From NCBI GenBank assembly GCA_958299035.1, contig CATQJL010000223.1, positions 47,914,162 to 47,978,161 of the forward strand: a DNA stretch of 64,000 bases, written 5' to 3'. Position numbers and translations under genes: made by a program. Below are positions 36,716 through 48,025 of this stretch, one piece after another. Source of the stretch: Cylicocyclus nassatus. Taxonomy: Eukaryota > Nematoda > Chromadorea > Rhabditida > Strongylidae. The notes beneath the pieces were generated by a model that did no database searches, was not told the DNA's origin, and saw only the letters and a program-made list of their open reading frames with translations. The number at the start of each line of letters is the position of its first letter. Within the stretch, counting starts at the first letter, position 1.

Positions 36716-37199
36716 GATATTTGGTCGAAGCGGCATATCCATATGTGATGTATACTACCTTATAGAGCACGGAACGCTGATTCCAAATTTGCTTTCGATA
36801 TCTGCAAAGAGCTGGAAGGGGAGTCCGGAAATTTTTGAAGATAAAAATTCAGTGATTTGGCTGAAATAAAAATAGGTATTGAGGTCATTCCGTTGCTTGA
36901 AAGGAGTATTGACTGATATGAGTTCCTCAGATTGAAGGTGGTTATCGCATAAAACGTCCTGGTAAAAATTGGCCCTATTTGAGCTTATGGACTAAGATTT
37001 TGAATAATTTTTTGTAGTAACGCTTTCAATTACATGATGTGTATGTGTATTTACGATGTGTATTTGCTTCAAAAAATTTCCATAACTCCCCTCCAAGAAA
37101 AGCTTTGTAGATATCGAAAGTAGATTTGAACTCAGCATTCAATGCTCTAAAAGATTATTCATTTTTATACACCAATTCGACCAAGTATCCATCCCTTGT
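36716..37199. repeat. CTWACAAGGG foldback element, copy 4
   Basis: Ends are CTTACAAGGGAAGG and CCATCCCTTGTTAG. The arms carry TGGTCGAAGCGGC, GATGTATACTACC and TTTGCTTTCGATATCTGC, mirrored near 37100-37190. More diverged than the other copies. Confidence 0.75.
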
Positions 37200-37327
37200 T
37201 AGAGGCTGGACTAAGAATCAACTTTTATGCATCGTACTACAGCATCACATCCCAATCAATCTTCGAACTACAATTTCGTTTGTATTGTGCTCTTCGACCA
37301 CATGTCTTTCAAATGATCAAGCTTTAA

Positions 37328-37679
37328 AGGCAGCGTCCAGGCAGATCTGGACCTATGGGGCTTTTACGTGGAAAGTACTTTTGGGGCCCTAACTAAGGCA
37401 CTGCCCAAGCGGCAGCTCAGGTAGTGCTCTAATGGCTGAGATATTCCCCTCGAAACTGGCCCCCGCGAACGTATTCGCATGGATTCATGGCAGATTCGCG
37501 CCAGGATCCACGCTTTGCGCCATGAATCCATGCGAAACACGGTCGCGGGGTCCAGTTTCGAGGGGAATATCTCAGCAATTACAGCACTATCTGAGCTGCC
37601 GCTTGGGCAGTGCCTTAGTTAGGGCCCCAAATATACCACGTAAAAGCCCCATAGGTCCAGATCTGCCTGGACGCTGCCT
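37328..37679. mobile_element. TTAA-target foldback MITE, AGGCAGCGTCC ends
   Basis: Starts AGGCAGCGTCCAGGCAGATC after TTAA and ends with the inverse before TCAA, a mutated TTAA. Arms of about 170 bases pair almost perfectly around GCCATGAATCCATGCGAA. GC-rich compared with flanks. The frame at 37432 is repeat-derived. Confidence 0.85.
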
Positions 37680-38282
37680 TCAAATGTTTCCTTTATCTAT
37701 GAGTTTTAAAAACGTCGCTCTTCACCGAGAAGTCAGAATCAATCTAATAAGTACGCTTTTGATGGGTCAAACCATATATTTTTCTCTCATTTCAATGTCT
37801 AAATTGCCCACTCTTTATTCTGAGGTTGTGCAAGGAGCTTACTGCTCACTCATTCAGTAAGAAAAAACTTAGCGCGTGTACTCTGAGGCCAGAGGTAAAT
37901 AAATATCAGAGTAAGTTGTGCGACTTTCATGGAAGTTTTGAAGAGTTGCAATGATTCATGTCTAATTGTGCTCGTACTATTGTTGTGTAATAATCAATCG
38001 CTAAATGTAATTTAAATATCTTGATCATTAGCAAATCTACTATGAAGAAATTATGTCAAACCTGATAACACTGTATCGCGTATTACTCGCTGAAGAGCTA
38101 GTTGCACAAGCAATATTTCTACTGTGTTAAGAAATATTTAATGTCTCCATTTGAAATGCAACAATGTTGCTTGACTTCATTGGCGTTACTTTTCCACATA
38201 CATACATATGTTCTATTTTGTTTCTAGTAGAATATTCAATGGCTTTCCACTATACGATGGCACATCGCCCAAATATTTAACA
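37680..38282. other. No supported gene
   Basis: AT-rich sequence between two repeats, without coding or RNA features that I can support. Confidence 0.45.
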
Positions 38283-39035
38283 ATATATTGGTTGACCCAA
38301 GAGTAATGTCCTTTTTTGAATAAATCAAGCTGTTTTTGTTTGCTTAATAGAGTATTAGTAGGATGTCAGTCGATAGAGTAGATTAAGCTCAACAAAATGG
38401 CCACTAAGTATCCCCCTAAGTCGCATTCCAAACAAAGTTTGAAGCCAAAATGGGAAAAAAATTTTGTTACCCTAAAACCGGATTTTTGCACTGAGAAATC
38501 CTACGGACTTCAACTTGGTCATTATATAGAAGGCACACATTAGTATTTAAATATGCCTTTATTGGAATTTTTCCGGTCATGGAAAGCGAGAAAAAAGGTA
38601 GTCCAAAAATGGCAAACTCTATAACCCAGCTCCTCCCACATGTGTATACTACAAGCCTTATTAAGTAAAATCTTAAAACTTTACACTTGTATGTGCTCTT
38701 ATAATTAAGAAATACCAAGTTTCACATGAAAAACCCGAAGAAATGGCATTGGCTCTTGGGACCATTTTTGTTTCTCAATTTTGACCTTAGGAAAAAATCG
38801 TCGAAATACATTTTTGGGTACTATATGTGTTTACTATACGAAGATCAAGTTGGAAGTCCGCAGATTTTCTGAAAGGACACCCGATTTTTAGGGTGGCTGA
38901 AAAATTCTGGCTTTTGACTCTAAATTTAACTGGATTATGACCTAGGCGGATCTTTGGTGGTCTTTTTGTAGAGCTTGCTCTGCAATGGTACCCTAAGTCT
39001 GTTAGGAAAACAAATCAGCTCACTTTTTTATCCAT
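38283..39035. repeat. Eroded copy of the mariner-type foldback MITE
   Basis: The left end TTGGTTGACCCAAGAGTAAT resembles the mariner-type terminus at 32995. Internal words (GTCGATAGAGTAGATTAAGC; GTAGAGCTTGCTCTGC) match the subterminal parts of that element, and 38370-38570 is mirrored at 38815-38990. The right boundary is approximate. Confidence 0.55.
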
Positions 39036-41060
39036 TCAGCGTCATTCTCCATTTTAAGGGATTTAAGCATTCATTAGCCAATAATAGGCCTATTTTCACA
39101 AAAATTTCGTAAGAGATTTCAGCGAATTTGGCCTAGACTACTTTATAGATTTTTGAGTAAGTTCCCTAACAAACGCGGAAGGGTAAGATTCCAAGTGTGA
39201 CTTCTACAGTTGAGCTCCTAACTCATGGGAAAAAACGGATTGCGACAAATTTTCCCTTCGCGACATATTTATCTTCGCAAAACCGTCGCAATGCTATAAC
39301 TATTTTTTTAAATAGTTTTCAAAAGGAACGGAAAACATATTGGATTGCTGAGAAACTAGCGATTCAGAATAACTGTTGATATTTCAAATTGCTTTTATTT
39401 GATCTATCGCGACGTACTTGTCGCGACAAAACCGTCGCGTATCTAGTATACTCAAAAGGCAAAATTATATCATCACGCATCAGAGAGTACTCCAGCCGAT
39501 GCAAACAAGCAGAAACCCAATCGGGTGGTTGACGAGATGGGTGTGCACGCCATCGCCTTTTTCTATGCTCTCTAATTTTTTATATCCTATCCAGGCAAAT
39601 CCGTTGCAAAATAAACAATTTTGTGCTTTTTATCTGCATGTTGTAACTCAATCTTTGGAGCCTATAAGGCTGACAGCTGCTGCTTTGGAACAGCGGTAAA
39701 ACATCGAGAGCGTGGATATAAAAAAATTCCTTCTTGAGTTTCCGCGTACGTTTTCTATGAAAATTTCTCATTTTCTCATTGACACATCATCCTGGCAACA
39801 ACGTCAGGCACAAAGCTTTCTCTCGTGTTCTTCGTTCATTTGAACTTCGCAAAAAGTATTTAGGAATCGCAAGTAATTGGCTAGGGTGATAGGTCCATTC
39901 ACCGAAAGCTTTTTCTAGGCACTTGTAATTATGGTAAATGTTCTTTTTTTTAACTTTCTTTATAACATCTCGAATGAATATGTTCAGGGGTTTGAATGTA
40001 CTGCGAGATAAAGTCAAGCTAAAAGGCCTATGTTCCGTTGACGTACATGTCAAATTTTTCAGAATATGCTCTCTGACTTTCAATAATTTTGGTGAAGCAA
40101 ACCAATAATCCAATTGACTGAGAAGGCTAAGAAATTCGGAAGACCCATTATTATCTGACCTACAAATTATGGGGCAGGAAATTTCCTATATATCACCTGT
40201 TTATGTTCTGAAACGAATTCTGTCGGCGAAGTATGTGTATGTAAGGAATGCTTTAGTGTTCTGCCCATATGATTGAGTTTTATCTCTCTCTGTTTCATAT
40301 TTTGTGAGACTTTATAGTAACTACGGCTTAGAAACTCAGATTCTGACATCAAAATCTTTTTCTCTTGGAACTGTGTCATTTTTTTCTGTTCCCATGTCGC
40401 TCCTACTTTCCTTGATTCATTCTCTTCATCAATTCTTATAAAAATTCACTTACATGATACACAGGCAGGTTCATCAGAAAACGGCATAATCACATCTGCT
40501 GTTACTTTCCTATTCTAAGGAAAAAAAAGTAATTTTGTGACTTTAACCCCCCCCCCCCCTCCCCACCTAACAATCTTTCCTCTATAATTCTTGCTAAAAT
40601 CGACCACATTATACTTTCTTGTTTTTTCCTAAAAGTTCCGCTTAATCACAGCTCTAAACATAGAAACAATCTACATTTAAGCTTCCAACGTCCGGCATCG
40701 ATTGTCTCGTGAATAGTTTTTTGTAGCGCTTCAATTACGGATACGGATGCCATCGATGGAAAATTGCACTTCATTTTTCTGCTTTTTTGTATCTCGCTTG
40801 GTTTCACAGACAGAGCCTGCTGTAAACTCACTGAATTTGCCTGTACTGCGACTTGAATTGGTAAATTGCACAACTTCAATGTCGGAGTTATTATGTATTG
40901 AAGTCATCTCTCCATTTCTAAACTACGGTCGTTTCGCTCAGTTGACTCTATTCTCCAACATCATTCCGAACGGCATTAAGTCACTAACAAGTGCGCCATT
41001 AAGTCTTAGTTTGGACACAGACAGATGGTGATGAACTGTATTTTTTGATTTCCAGGAAGG
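39036..41060. other. Unassigned reverse-strand open frames
   Basis: On the reverse strand, 39787-40185 is open for 132 codons after an acceptor-like TATATAG (YWFASPKLLKVREHIL, later FGEWTYHPSQLLAIPKYF). One or two frames this long are expected by chance in 64 kb of this composition. A 58-codon reverse frame at 40731-40907 ends NEVQFSIDGIRIRN, faintly like a PTB-domain strand. A 13-base C run lies at 40547-40559. No gene is assigned. Confidence 0.25.
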
Positions 41061-41319
41061 CAGGGCTCGGCACGAGGTGGCTTACAAGCAAGCTGGGTAT
41101 CGTTTTTGGGATGAAAAGCAAAGGGGGTTTCGTTTTTGTGACCGAAGACACACGCAAAATTGGCGATTTGGCGACGTTTTTTTTTAGTCGACGTTTCGTT
41201 TTTTGGAGGATTTTTAGGGAAAATGGTGGGGGGTCAAAGGGGACTTCGTAAAAATACCCAAAAGTCAAGGGGAACTTCGTTTTTCGCATTTTCATCTAGC
41301 CACCTCGTGCCGAGCCCTG
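41061..41319. mobile_element. CAGGGCTCGGC hAT-like MITE, intact copy
   Basis: Begins CAGGGCTCGGCACGAGGTGG and ends with the inverse. A perfect 8-bp target duplication, CAGGAAGG, flanks it (41053-41060 and 41320-41327), which identifies hAT-type insertion and suggests a fairly recent event. The interior contains mirrored AACGAAGTCCCC-type words. Reading frames through it are not genes. Confidence 0.88.
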
Positions 41320-44149
41320 CAGGAAGGCGTTGTCTCCAAGCCTCCAAAAATGTAGTATATGCATACATAATGGAGTTAGTTAAGATGTGATTAAGAAACG
41401 ACTGGCATGATATGTTTAGCTACGTTAGTTATAAGGAATCACGAAAATAGGAAATGGCATCCTGACATGATACGCTTAATTACCTTACTATTAGTTATGG
41501 GGAGTCACGAAAGTTTGTAAAGCTTTGTTATACGCACTAGTTACGACAAAAGTAACCATTTGGTTGTTACTTGTTATGGTGGAGTTACAGTGTTCTCTTA
41601 GGATTTCTAAACCACTAAAAAATTCAGCAGCTCCCAGTACTCCAATATCTTTCTCAGAGTGCCAAAGCACAGTCTGTCCTAATCGGGATCAGGTCATTCT
41701 AGCCAAAATCAGTCTCGCTTTAAAGCGAGACTGATTTTGGACTGAGGCAAAGGAGGCAAATTTGCCTCCTTTGCTCTTTCAAGGACTAAACTTTATACTT
41801 ATGATGCCATATTTTTTGCTTCCCGTCTCGTACAGCTAAACATTTTTGCTTGAAATTTTACCCGCTAATGTTGTCTTTTTATTTTCGATCAAGTATTTTT
41901 CTTATCCCAAAAGCTTGAGTATTACAAAAAATTCGGAACCGGGAGCATTCTGTGATGAAATATGCATCGCTATAGAAACTTTTAAGAGCTCAGATCGTAG
42001 CGTTTTGTATATCTCAGATCCTTATACAATTCCACAATCATGAATGCCTAGCCAATGATGCAAAGCAATAGAGCCGAATGATATAATGGGAATCATAAAA
42101 TCGCAGCAGAATAAGCTTTTATTTTGCCGTGGATTTGGCATACGCTTGGTTTGATATGGTGACCTTCTCGAAATAGCATGCTATGGCTTGGAGGGCGGTC
42201 TCTACGGTTGTTTGGATTATTAAGAAGTCTTGATTCTAAGAGGTATATCCATCTTGAACTTCCAGATTTTCCTTGCTTATGAAGCTGAAACCTCAAAATC
42301 AGCCATCTGCGTATCCTATTATATCGACACATTATACTTTGAATTTTAAGGACAACAAATTCCTAGAATCCGTAGGCTTCAAGTTGAATCATCAGAATAA
42401 AACAATGACTCACAGTGAATTGATAAGTCTGTAATGGTTATGTCTGTGAAATGCTGGTAAGCCATATAAGTCTACGTTTTTTTTCGTGCGTGAAACCAAA
42501 CTCTGGTTACATTTCTAAACCAAGATTACCCTTTACACTTATAGAACTAATGCTTAGCTTTCTTGAATTTTGTCAAATCAAGTCAGTATCTTTGAACGGA
42601 AAAGAAAGTTTTCGTAATCTGAGCCCCAAAATCGCACGTGTCTCATGTCTCGTGTCTATAGCAAGCTAAAGTTGACACTCTAGTTTGACAGAATAAAGCC
42701 AACCATCATGTCCATTCGTTGAAAACATCAGTAGTTATTTCTACCCTGTTTGCTACAAGTGAGCGAAAAATCTGAGAAAGCAACCCATCCCCTTGGATCT
42801 TGGTACAGGAGACAATAGACGCTCATTGCTCAAACATGGTCGAAATGTTTTCTGGACACAACATAAAAAATTTTGTAACCGGATGGGTCCATTTTTAAAC
42901 AATGTTGTTGAACCGATAACTTTAAATAATATAACACGTGCATGATGGAGCACTAGACTGGATCGTACGATTTTTATAGATCGCAGAAATTGCGAGTTAG
43001 TCAAAACTCTACAGCCTAAATTTACTTTTTATCAAGGCCTATTTAGTACGTCCCAACCCCTCTTTCCCTTTCGCTTTCAACTAGTCCAAGGCAGGCAAGA
43101 CGGCCATGAGTTGTTGTTTTTTTTTCAGATTTCTGTAGTGGTATACCCAGAAAAGAAGAGCACGTCTCATTCTAACAGGCTCGGATGAATCTTCCAGGCT
43201 TTCCTTATGCGCTCTACACTTTCCTTTTTCTTACTAGCAGTTTCGAGATGCTGTAAATTCGCGCAAATCGTTGCATTCCTTTCCGCGAATTAGTTTTCCA
43301 TTGTTGTGTTCTTTCGTTGCTACTCTCAAGAGGTGCGACTGTGTAATGCTCGTATGGAATGTTCCAAGAAGGTGGAACCTGCACGTGTTCTTGTTTCTTG
43401 GCATTCATCGCATCGGTGCATTTCAAACCGTAACCTGTCTTTTCCGCTCTTCACACTTCAAGAGAACCTAAGTCACAATCTACAACATCTTATTTTGAGT
43501 TTATTCAAAATAATTGTTAGAGACAACCTTCTCGAAAGCGAATTTCTCAATTCCAATGTAGCCAGTATTCCTCTGAAAGACATTTCTTCCTTAACAGACT
43601 TACTTTAAGCTATCTAGCAAGCATAGCTTTTGTTCACGCCTTACGATTCAGAGCGTCGATGCTTGAAACAAACGTTATTTGTGCGATCGAATAAAATTTC
43701 ACGAAAGTTTTATGAGGCGTAAAAGTGGAAGAAGTGCCCTTAGTAGATAGCAACTCAAAGCTAACATAGTTCCACTTTTGCTTCCCCACTTTTTAAATAT
43801 TTCACATGTGCTGTTTCTTTCTTTTATCGTAAACATCAACCATTTCTCACCATTCATCATGTTTATCAAGATCAACCGTGCGTTCAAAGATGTCAACTTT
43901 GGATTGTAATTTGTTTTGTTTTTTTTTTTCGTGGCATTTTTCTCAAAGTTCTTTTTTTGTGATCGTAGCCACTAAGTAAGGTTTCTGGGTGCAGAAACTT
44001 GTAAAGGCAATGATTCCGAACATCTTTAACATTGTGAGTTCCATTTCCCAAAAATGTATTAGGTGGTGTCGCGTTGTTTTTTCTACTTCATTTCCTAGCA
44101 TTATAGGCCATAGCCTTCTCACTTTCTAACTGTAAGTACTACAGTTCTC
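41320..44149. other. No confirmed gene
   Basis: Reverse frames at 42093-42332 (QGKSGSSRWIYLLESRLL) and 43214-43426 (HVQVPPSWNIPYEHYTVAP) are protein-like in places but unassigned and without visible partners. Two tight palindromes lie at 41703-41774. Confidence 0.35.
41703..41774. repeat. Two adjacent perfect palindromes
   Basis: Positions 41703-41740 form a perfect 38-base palindrome centred on CGCTTTAAAGCG. Six bases later, 41747-41774 form a perfect 28-base palindrome centred on GGCAAATTTGCC. Neither has a spacer, so they would extrude as tight cruciforms or give RNA hairpins. Confidence 0.9.
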
Positions 44150-44330
44150 GGAGTACCATTCATTAGAGCAAAGCGAACATTATATGATGGTCTCCAAAGA
44201 TTCGCAAGTTTTGGCACACATAAAGTTTGAAATCAAAATCTAAAAAATCTGAGATTCCCGAAAAATCCTTGAAAAATGGTATCTTCGTCTACTAGACTGC
44301 GAATTTCCTCCCGTTCACACATACACCCTC
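44150..44330. repeat. Half-copy of the mariner-type foldback MITE
   Basis: GAGCAAAGCGAACATTATAT, GAAATCAAAATCTAAAAAAT and TCTTCGTCTACTAGACTGC follow the same order as 33085-33235 of the mariner-type element, with many changes. Only one arm is present. Confidence 0.5.
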
Positions 44331-44436
44331 CAAATTAGACATTCATTAACACAGTTCCTGTACTTTGTTTATGGTTTGAAACGAAAAGAAGACAATGAGC
44401 TTAAATCCTCAAACTTCGCCTTTAGCGATTTTGTGT

Positions 44437-44682
44437 CAGGGCTCAGCAGAGGTGGCTTTTGAAGAATCCCAATCCAAAAAACGAAGTCCCCCTTGACTTT
44501 CGCGAATTTTTACAAAGACCTCTTTGACCCTCAATCTAAAAATAGAAAAACCTTCAGAAAACAAAACGTCGCCAAAAAAACTTCGCCATTTTTGTGTCAC
44601 GGCCTCAAAAATGATACCAACTTTGCTTTTTATCCCAAAAACGATATCCAGCTTGCTTACAAGCCACCTGTGCCGAGCCCTG
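44437..44682. mobile_element. CAGGGCTCGGC hAT-like MITE, second copy
   Basis: Begins CAGGGCTCAGCAGAGGTGGC and ends GCCACCTGTGCCGAGCCCTG. Flanks TTTTGTGT and TTTTCTGT are an 8-bp duplication with one change. Interior order matches the copies at 25698 and 41061. Confidence 0.83.
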
Positions 44683-47600
44683 TTTTCTGTTCCTCTCACA
44701 TCTATGGTCACATACTTTATTCAGCCGTGAATTTGCACTTCTGCATGCGCCTTAGTTCCTCGATGTCAATTTCAGGGTTCTAACATAAGAGCAACTTTAG
44801 AGCTGTGAAAAATGATTGTTTTCCATCCCCTCCCATTCGCTACCGTTTTGCTTTTTTTTTGAAATGAAGTCTGAATAAAATGTATATCCGGACCAACATG
44901 TAGTGAGACCATAGCGTCGAGCTGACAAGAAGCGAAGCAGCTGCTTTTTGGAGTTTGCTGAAATGATTGACGAGGCAGCATAGCTGTCATGTTTTCGGAC
45001 TCTATGTGCTTAATCTGCTCAGCTCAAGGACTAGAATGAGCAAATCTGGCAGCAAAAAACTTTTTCGCATCGATTTGCATTCTTCTTCGTATCTTAGCAA
45101 TCTTTATGAGGGCTTTTCGTATTGTTCGGCATTGTGGATTTTTATGACTTTTCTTATACCATAATCGTGCAGCAAAGATATCAGATATTTTTATTCGTTT
45201 CCCATTGATGGCCATCAAATAAAATTTCTCGAATTTTCATGATTTCTTGATTTCTTCATGTGCACTTTTACTCAAGATTGTTGATAGCGTACCTTTTGAT
45301 TCAACTGGCTTGACGGCTGGAAGGCGGGGCTTCGTGACTTGATTAAGGCTAGATAATGATCAGAGAGCACGCGCGTGACAGAGACGCAGATTGTGTCGCG
45401 GGTGCGAACGGCCTTAGTTAGGTCATAAAGCCCGCCTTCCAGCCGCCAACCCACTTGTATCAAAGGTTACTAGCTAGAATGTTCACTCAATAACTTCAGA
45501 CACTGTATTTCTTTTTTCAATCGGATGATCCCCCAGGTTCTCTAGCATCTAAAGCATTTCGAACGACTCCTTCGTATAGAACACTGTGTAAAATGCTATC
45601 TACAAGGTTTTCTAAAGACAACGGAATAGAAGTTGCTGGTGTTCATAATATTGGCTATTCCATATGCATCTTCTTAGTCTCTGCCTATTTTTTATATATC
45701 ATAACTTTCGACTGCATCCGTTATCTGAACCCTTTCTTTCTTCATTGCGATCTTACGAATGCCCATGTAGTTCCACAGCTTTATTTTAAACTGCGTGCTT
45801 GTTTGCAATTTACGTGTAGAATCATGACGTCATCGTTTTAAATGTAAATTTCAAGCATTATTTCCGGTGACGTAACGTGCATTTTTGCTCACAAAATCTC
45901 CAATATTTCTGGGCACATCTAGGCTGCACAGATTCTATGTAAAACTTCATAGAATTTGTGAGAAAAGAAAGAAAGAAGGATAATTTGCTGTTCAAACGCA
46001 TTTGAATTCTCTCTTGATTTTGAAAAGCGAACCGATGTCTCCAACTTTTCTTGTTTCACCCATCAGCACTCCCTATATGCGCTTTGACCACAAAACACTT
46101 TCTTCTTGAAGGAAGAGTGGCTATAGCTGGCTAAATAAAGTTGGTATATGGGGTACATTCGTAAAACTTGTTCCAATCATCTGTGTAAATGTCGAAAAAT
46201 TCTCAAGGTCGTATTGAAGAGGGTAAAATTCAAAAAAATTTTACATGACAAAAGAAACAGCCGCTCTTTGATAGCAGTGTACATAGAATAAGTGTGTACA
46301 TACTTGCGCAATTTTTGTATCACACGCTGTTGTTCATGCTAAAAAATAATTTTTGTCAAGTGACGAACATTTTTCATTAGCAATTTACGATGAGTAGTGA
46401 TGTTCTAATCGTAAGAACCCACAAGGGTCCATGTAAAGAAACATATTAGACGCACTGTTATGATTGCAAATTAGCAGAATCTTGAAGTTTCTCCTGCTAT
46501 TGGCTGCATTTTAGGGTGGAGAATAAACAATAAACATCACTGCCAATTCTTCTCACTATTGATGTAATGAAAAAGCATAAGCCCTACGCATTTGCTCCAT
46601 TATGTCTAGCATCCGTCTCTATGCCTTTTCATTCTCTCAAGATTCTCTGTTGGTATCTTCTCTTTCAATATTTATGGGATTTTTAATTCGAATTTGGAGG
46701 GTGTAAGCTTTCAAATATGAATGGGTATCGTTTACCATCGAATTCCAAACTCTCAAATTTCGCTTTGGTTCCAAAAAAAGCAGCTTCATCTTTCTTCTAC
46801 GGAATTTGCTTGAGGCTCGGCTTACCGCTGCAGTAATCTTTTCTTAGAAATGTGACTATGCATCATCTAGTTTCAGTTTTTACTAGCTGGTTCTCCAGAG
46901 CTTCTATTTTTGCTTGCTCTCTAAGTAACTTTCCGGCTGCGTATTGTTTTTATAGCTGTTCTAAATGGTTGACTTCCCCTTCGCATACACGGCGAAAGAT
47001 GTGATTTTTTGCTGCACCGAGCAAAAGCAATAATAGATTCATCATAAACACCATCTAGCATTTGTTTGACATAAATGTTGATATCAACATCGAAAAACGG
47101 CATTTACAATAATTTTTCTCAAATTATCGAGTTGGGAAGGGTCGTAATATAGAGAACGTTTACGTTTACCAATGTTTCGAGCCAATACTCAATCATAAGT
47201 TCTTCATGCACCAACGGCGGTGGATGTAACTGACGGTTTACATAGAAGTATATCTTATGAAGTGGTGTTCAAGGTTCGCACTGGCCTCTTCCAGTGTAGA
47301 TTTCATGTCAATATGAGCACCTCAGTTCTGATCTCAAATTCACTCTCTATATCCTCTAAACAAATTTTCGAGTGTTGCCGGTTGTTGGCCTAGGCATTGG
47401 TTCGAGTAGCCTTTTGCCAAAGTAGCCGTCTCAGAGATAACTCTTTGACTACTCCCCAACCCCCCCCCCCCCTCCCCTCCCTTCTTCTTTAAAAACATAT
47501 CTAACAGTTGATATGACCGGTAGTCAATTTCGTGTCTGTCACGAAATCGTGATATTAACGATACCTGGCCATGTAATATAGTGCATTTTCCCACTTTTTG

Positions 47601-48025
47601 ATTCAATGTAAGTATTGATATGAAAGATAGAAAGACTAACAATACTGTGGTGGATTTGACAGCAACCCTCTAAATTCCACGATATGTTTTCGCATGCTAG
47701 CCTTACGCCTCATTAAAGTAGGCAGTGGACTTTCAAATGTCATGCTGAATTACGAAGATGTCAAAGTTTGGCGAAGTAATGCGTTGGATAATTCTAGACT
47801 GCTGCTTGGTTAATCTCACGTCCAAATTCTTGAGCCTAAAACATGAGGATGTTCAATAAACCTCCAGCTTATAAAGTCTATGCATCTATTGTTTTCGGGT
47901 TATTGGTTCCTTCATTATCTATCTTCCAGAAATTTTCCGATGTTTACTGCATTAGGTATGTTTGATGTTCGTAGCCATGCTCTGGTACTTCTTCTGCTTG
48001 CATTCCCCACTCTTCCTACCCAATA
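44683..48025. other. No confirmed gene; one small foldback
   Basis: Apart from the foldback at 45291 and a 13-base C run (47460-47472), I see no gene. Reverse frames near 44772 and 46921 are short and unassigned. Confidence 0.4.
45291..45467. repeat. Foldback MITE, ACCTTTTGAT ends
   Basis: ACCTTTTGATTCAACTGG at the left mirrors CCACTTGTATCAAAGGT at the right, and GGCTGGAAGGCGGGGCTT mirrors AAGCCCGCCTTCCAGCC. About 177 bases, GC-rich, no coding role. The target duplication is not clear. Confidence 0.75.

Noticed and set aside
37432..37860. 142-codon forward frame
   Set aside because: Its first half is the GC-rich foldback MITE at 37328-37679 and the rest is unremarkable sequence.
39787..40185. 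132-codon reverse frame as a gene
   Set aside because: One or two frames this long are expected by chance in 64 kb of AT-rich DNA, and no domain or splice partner was found.
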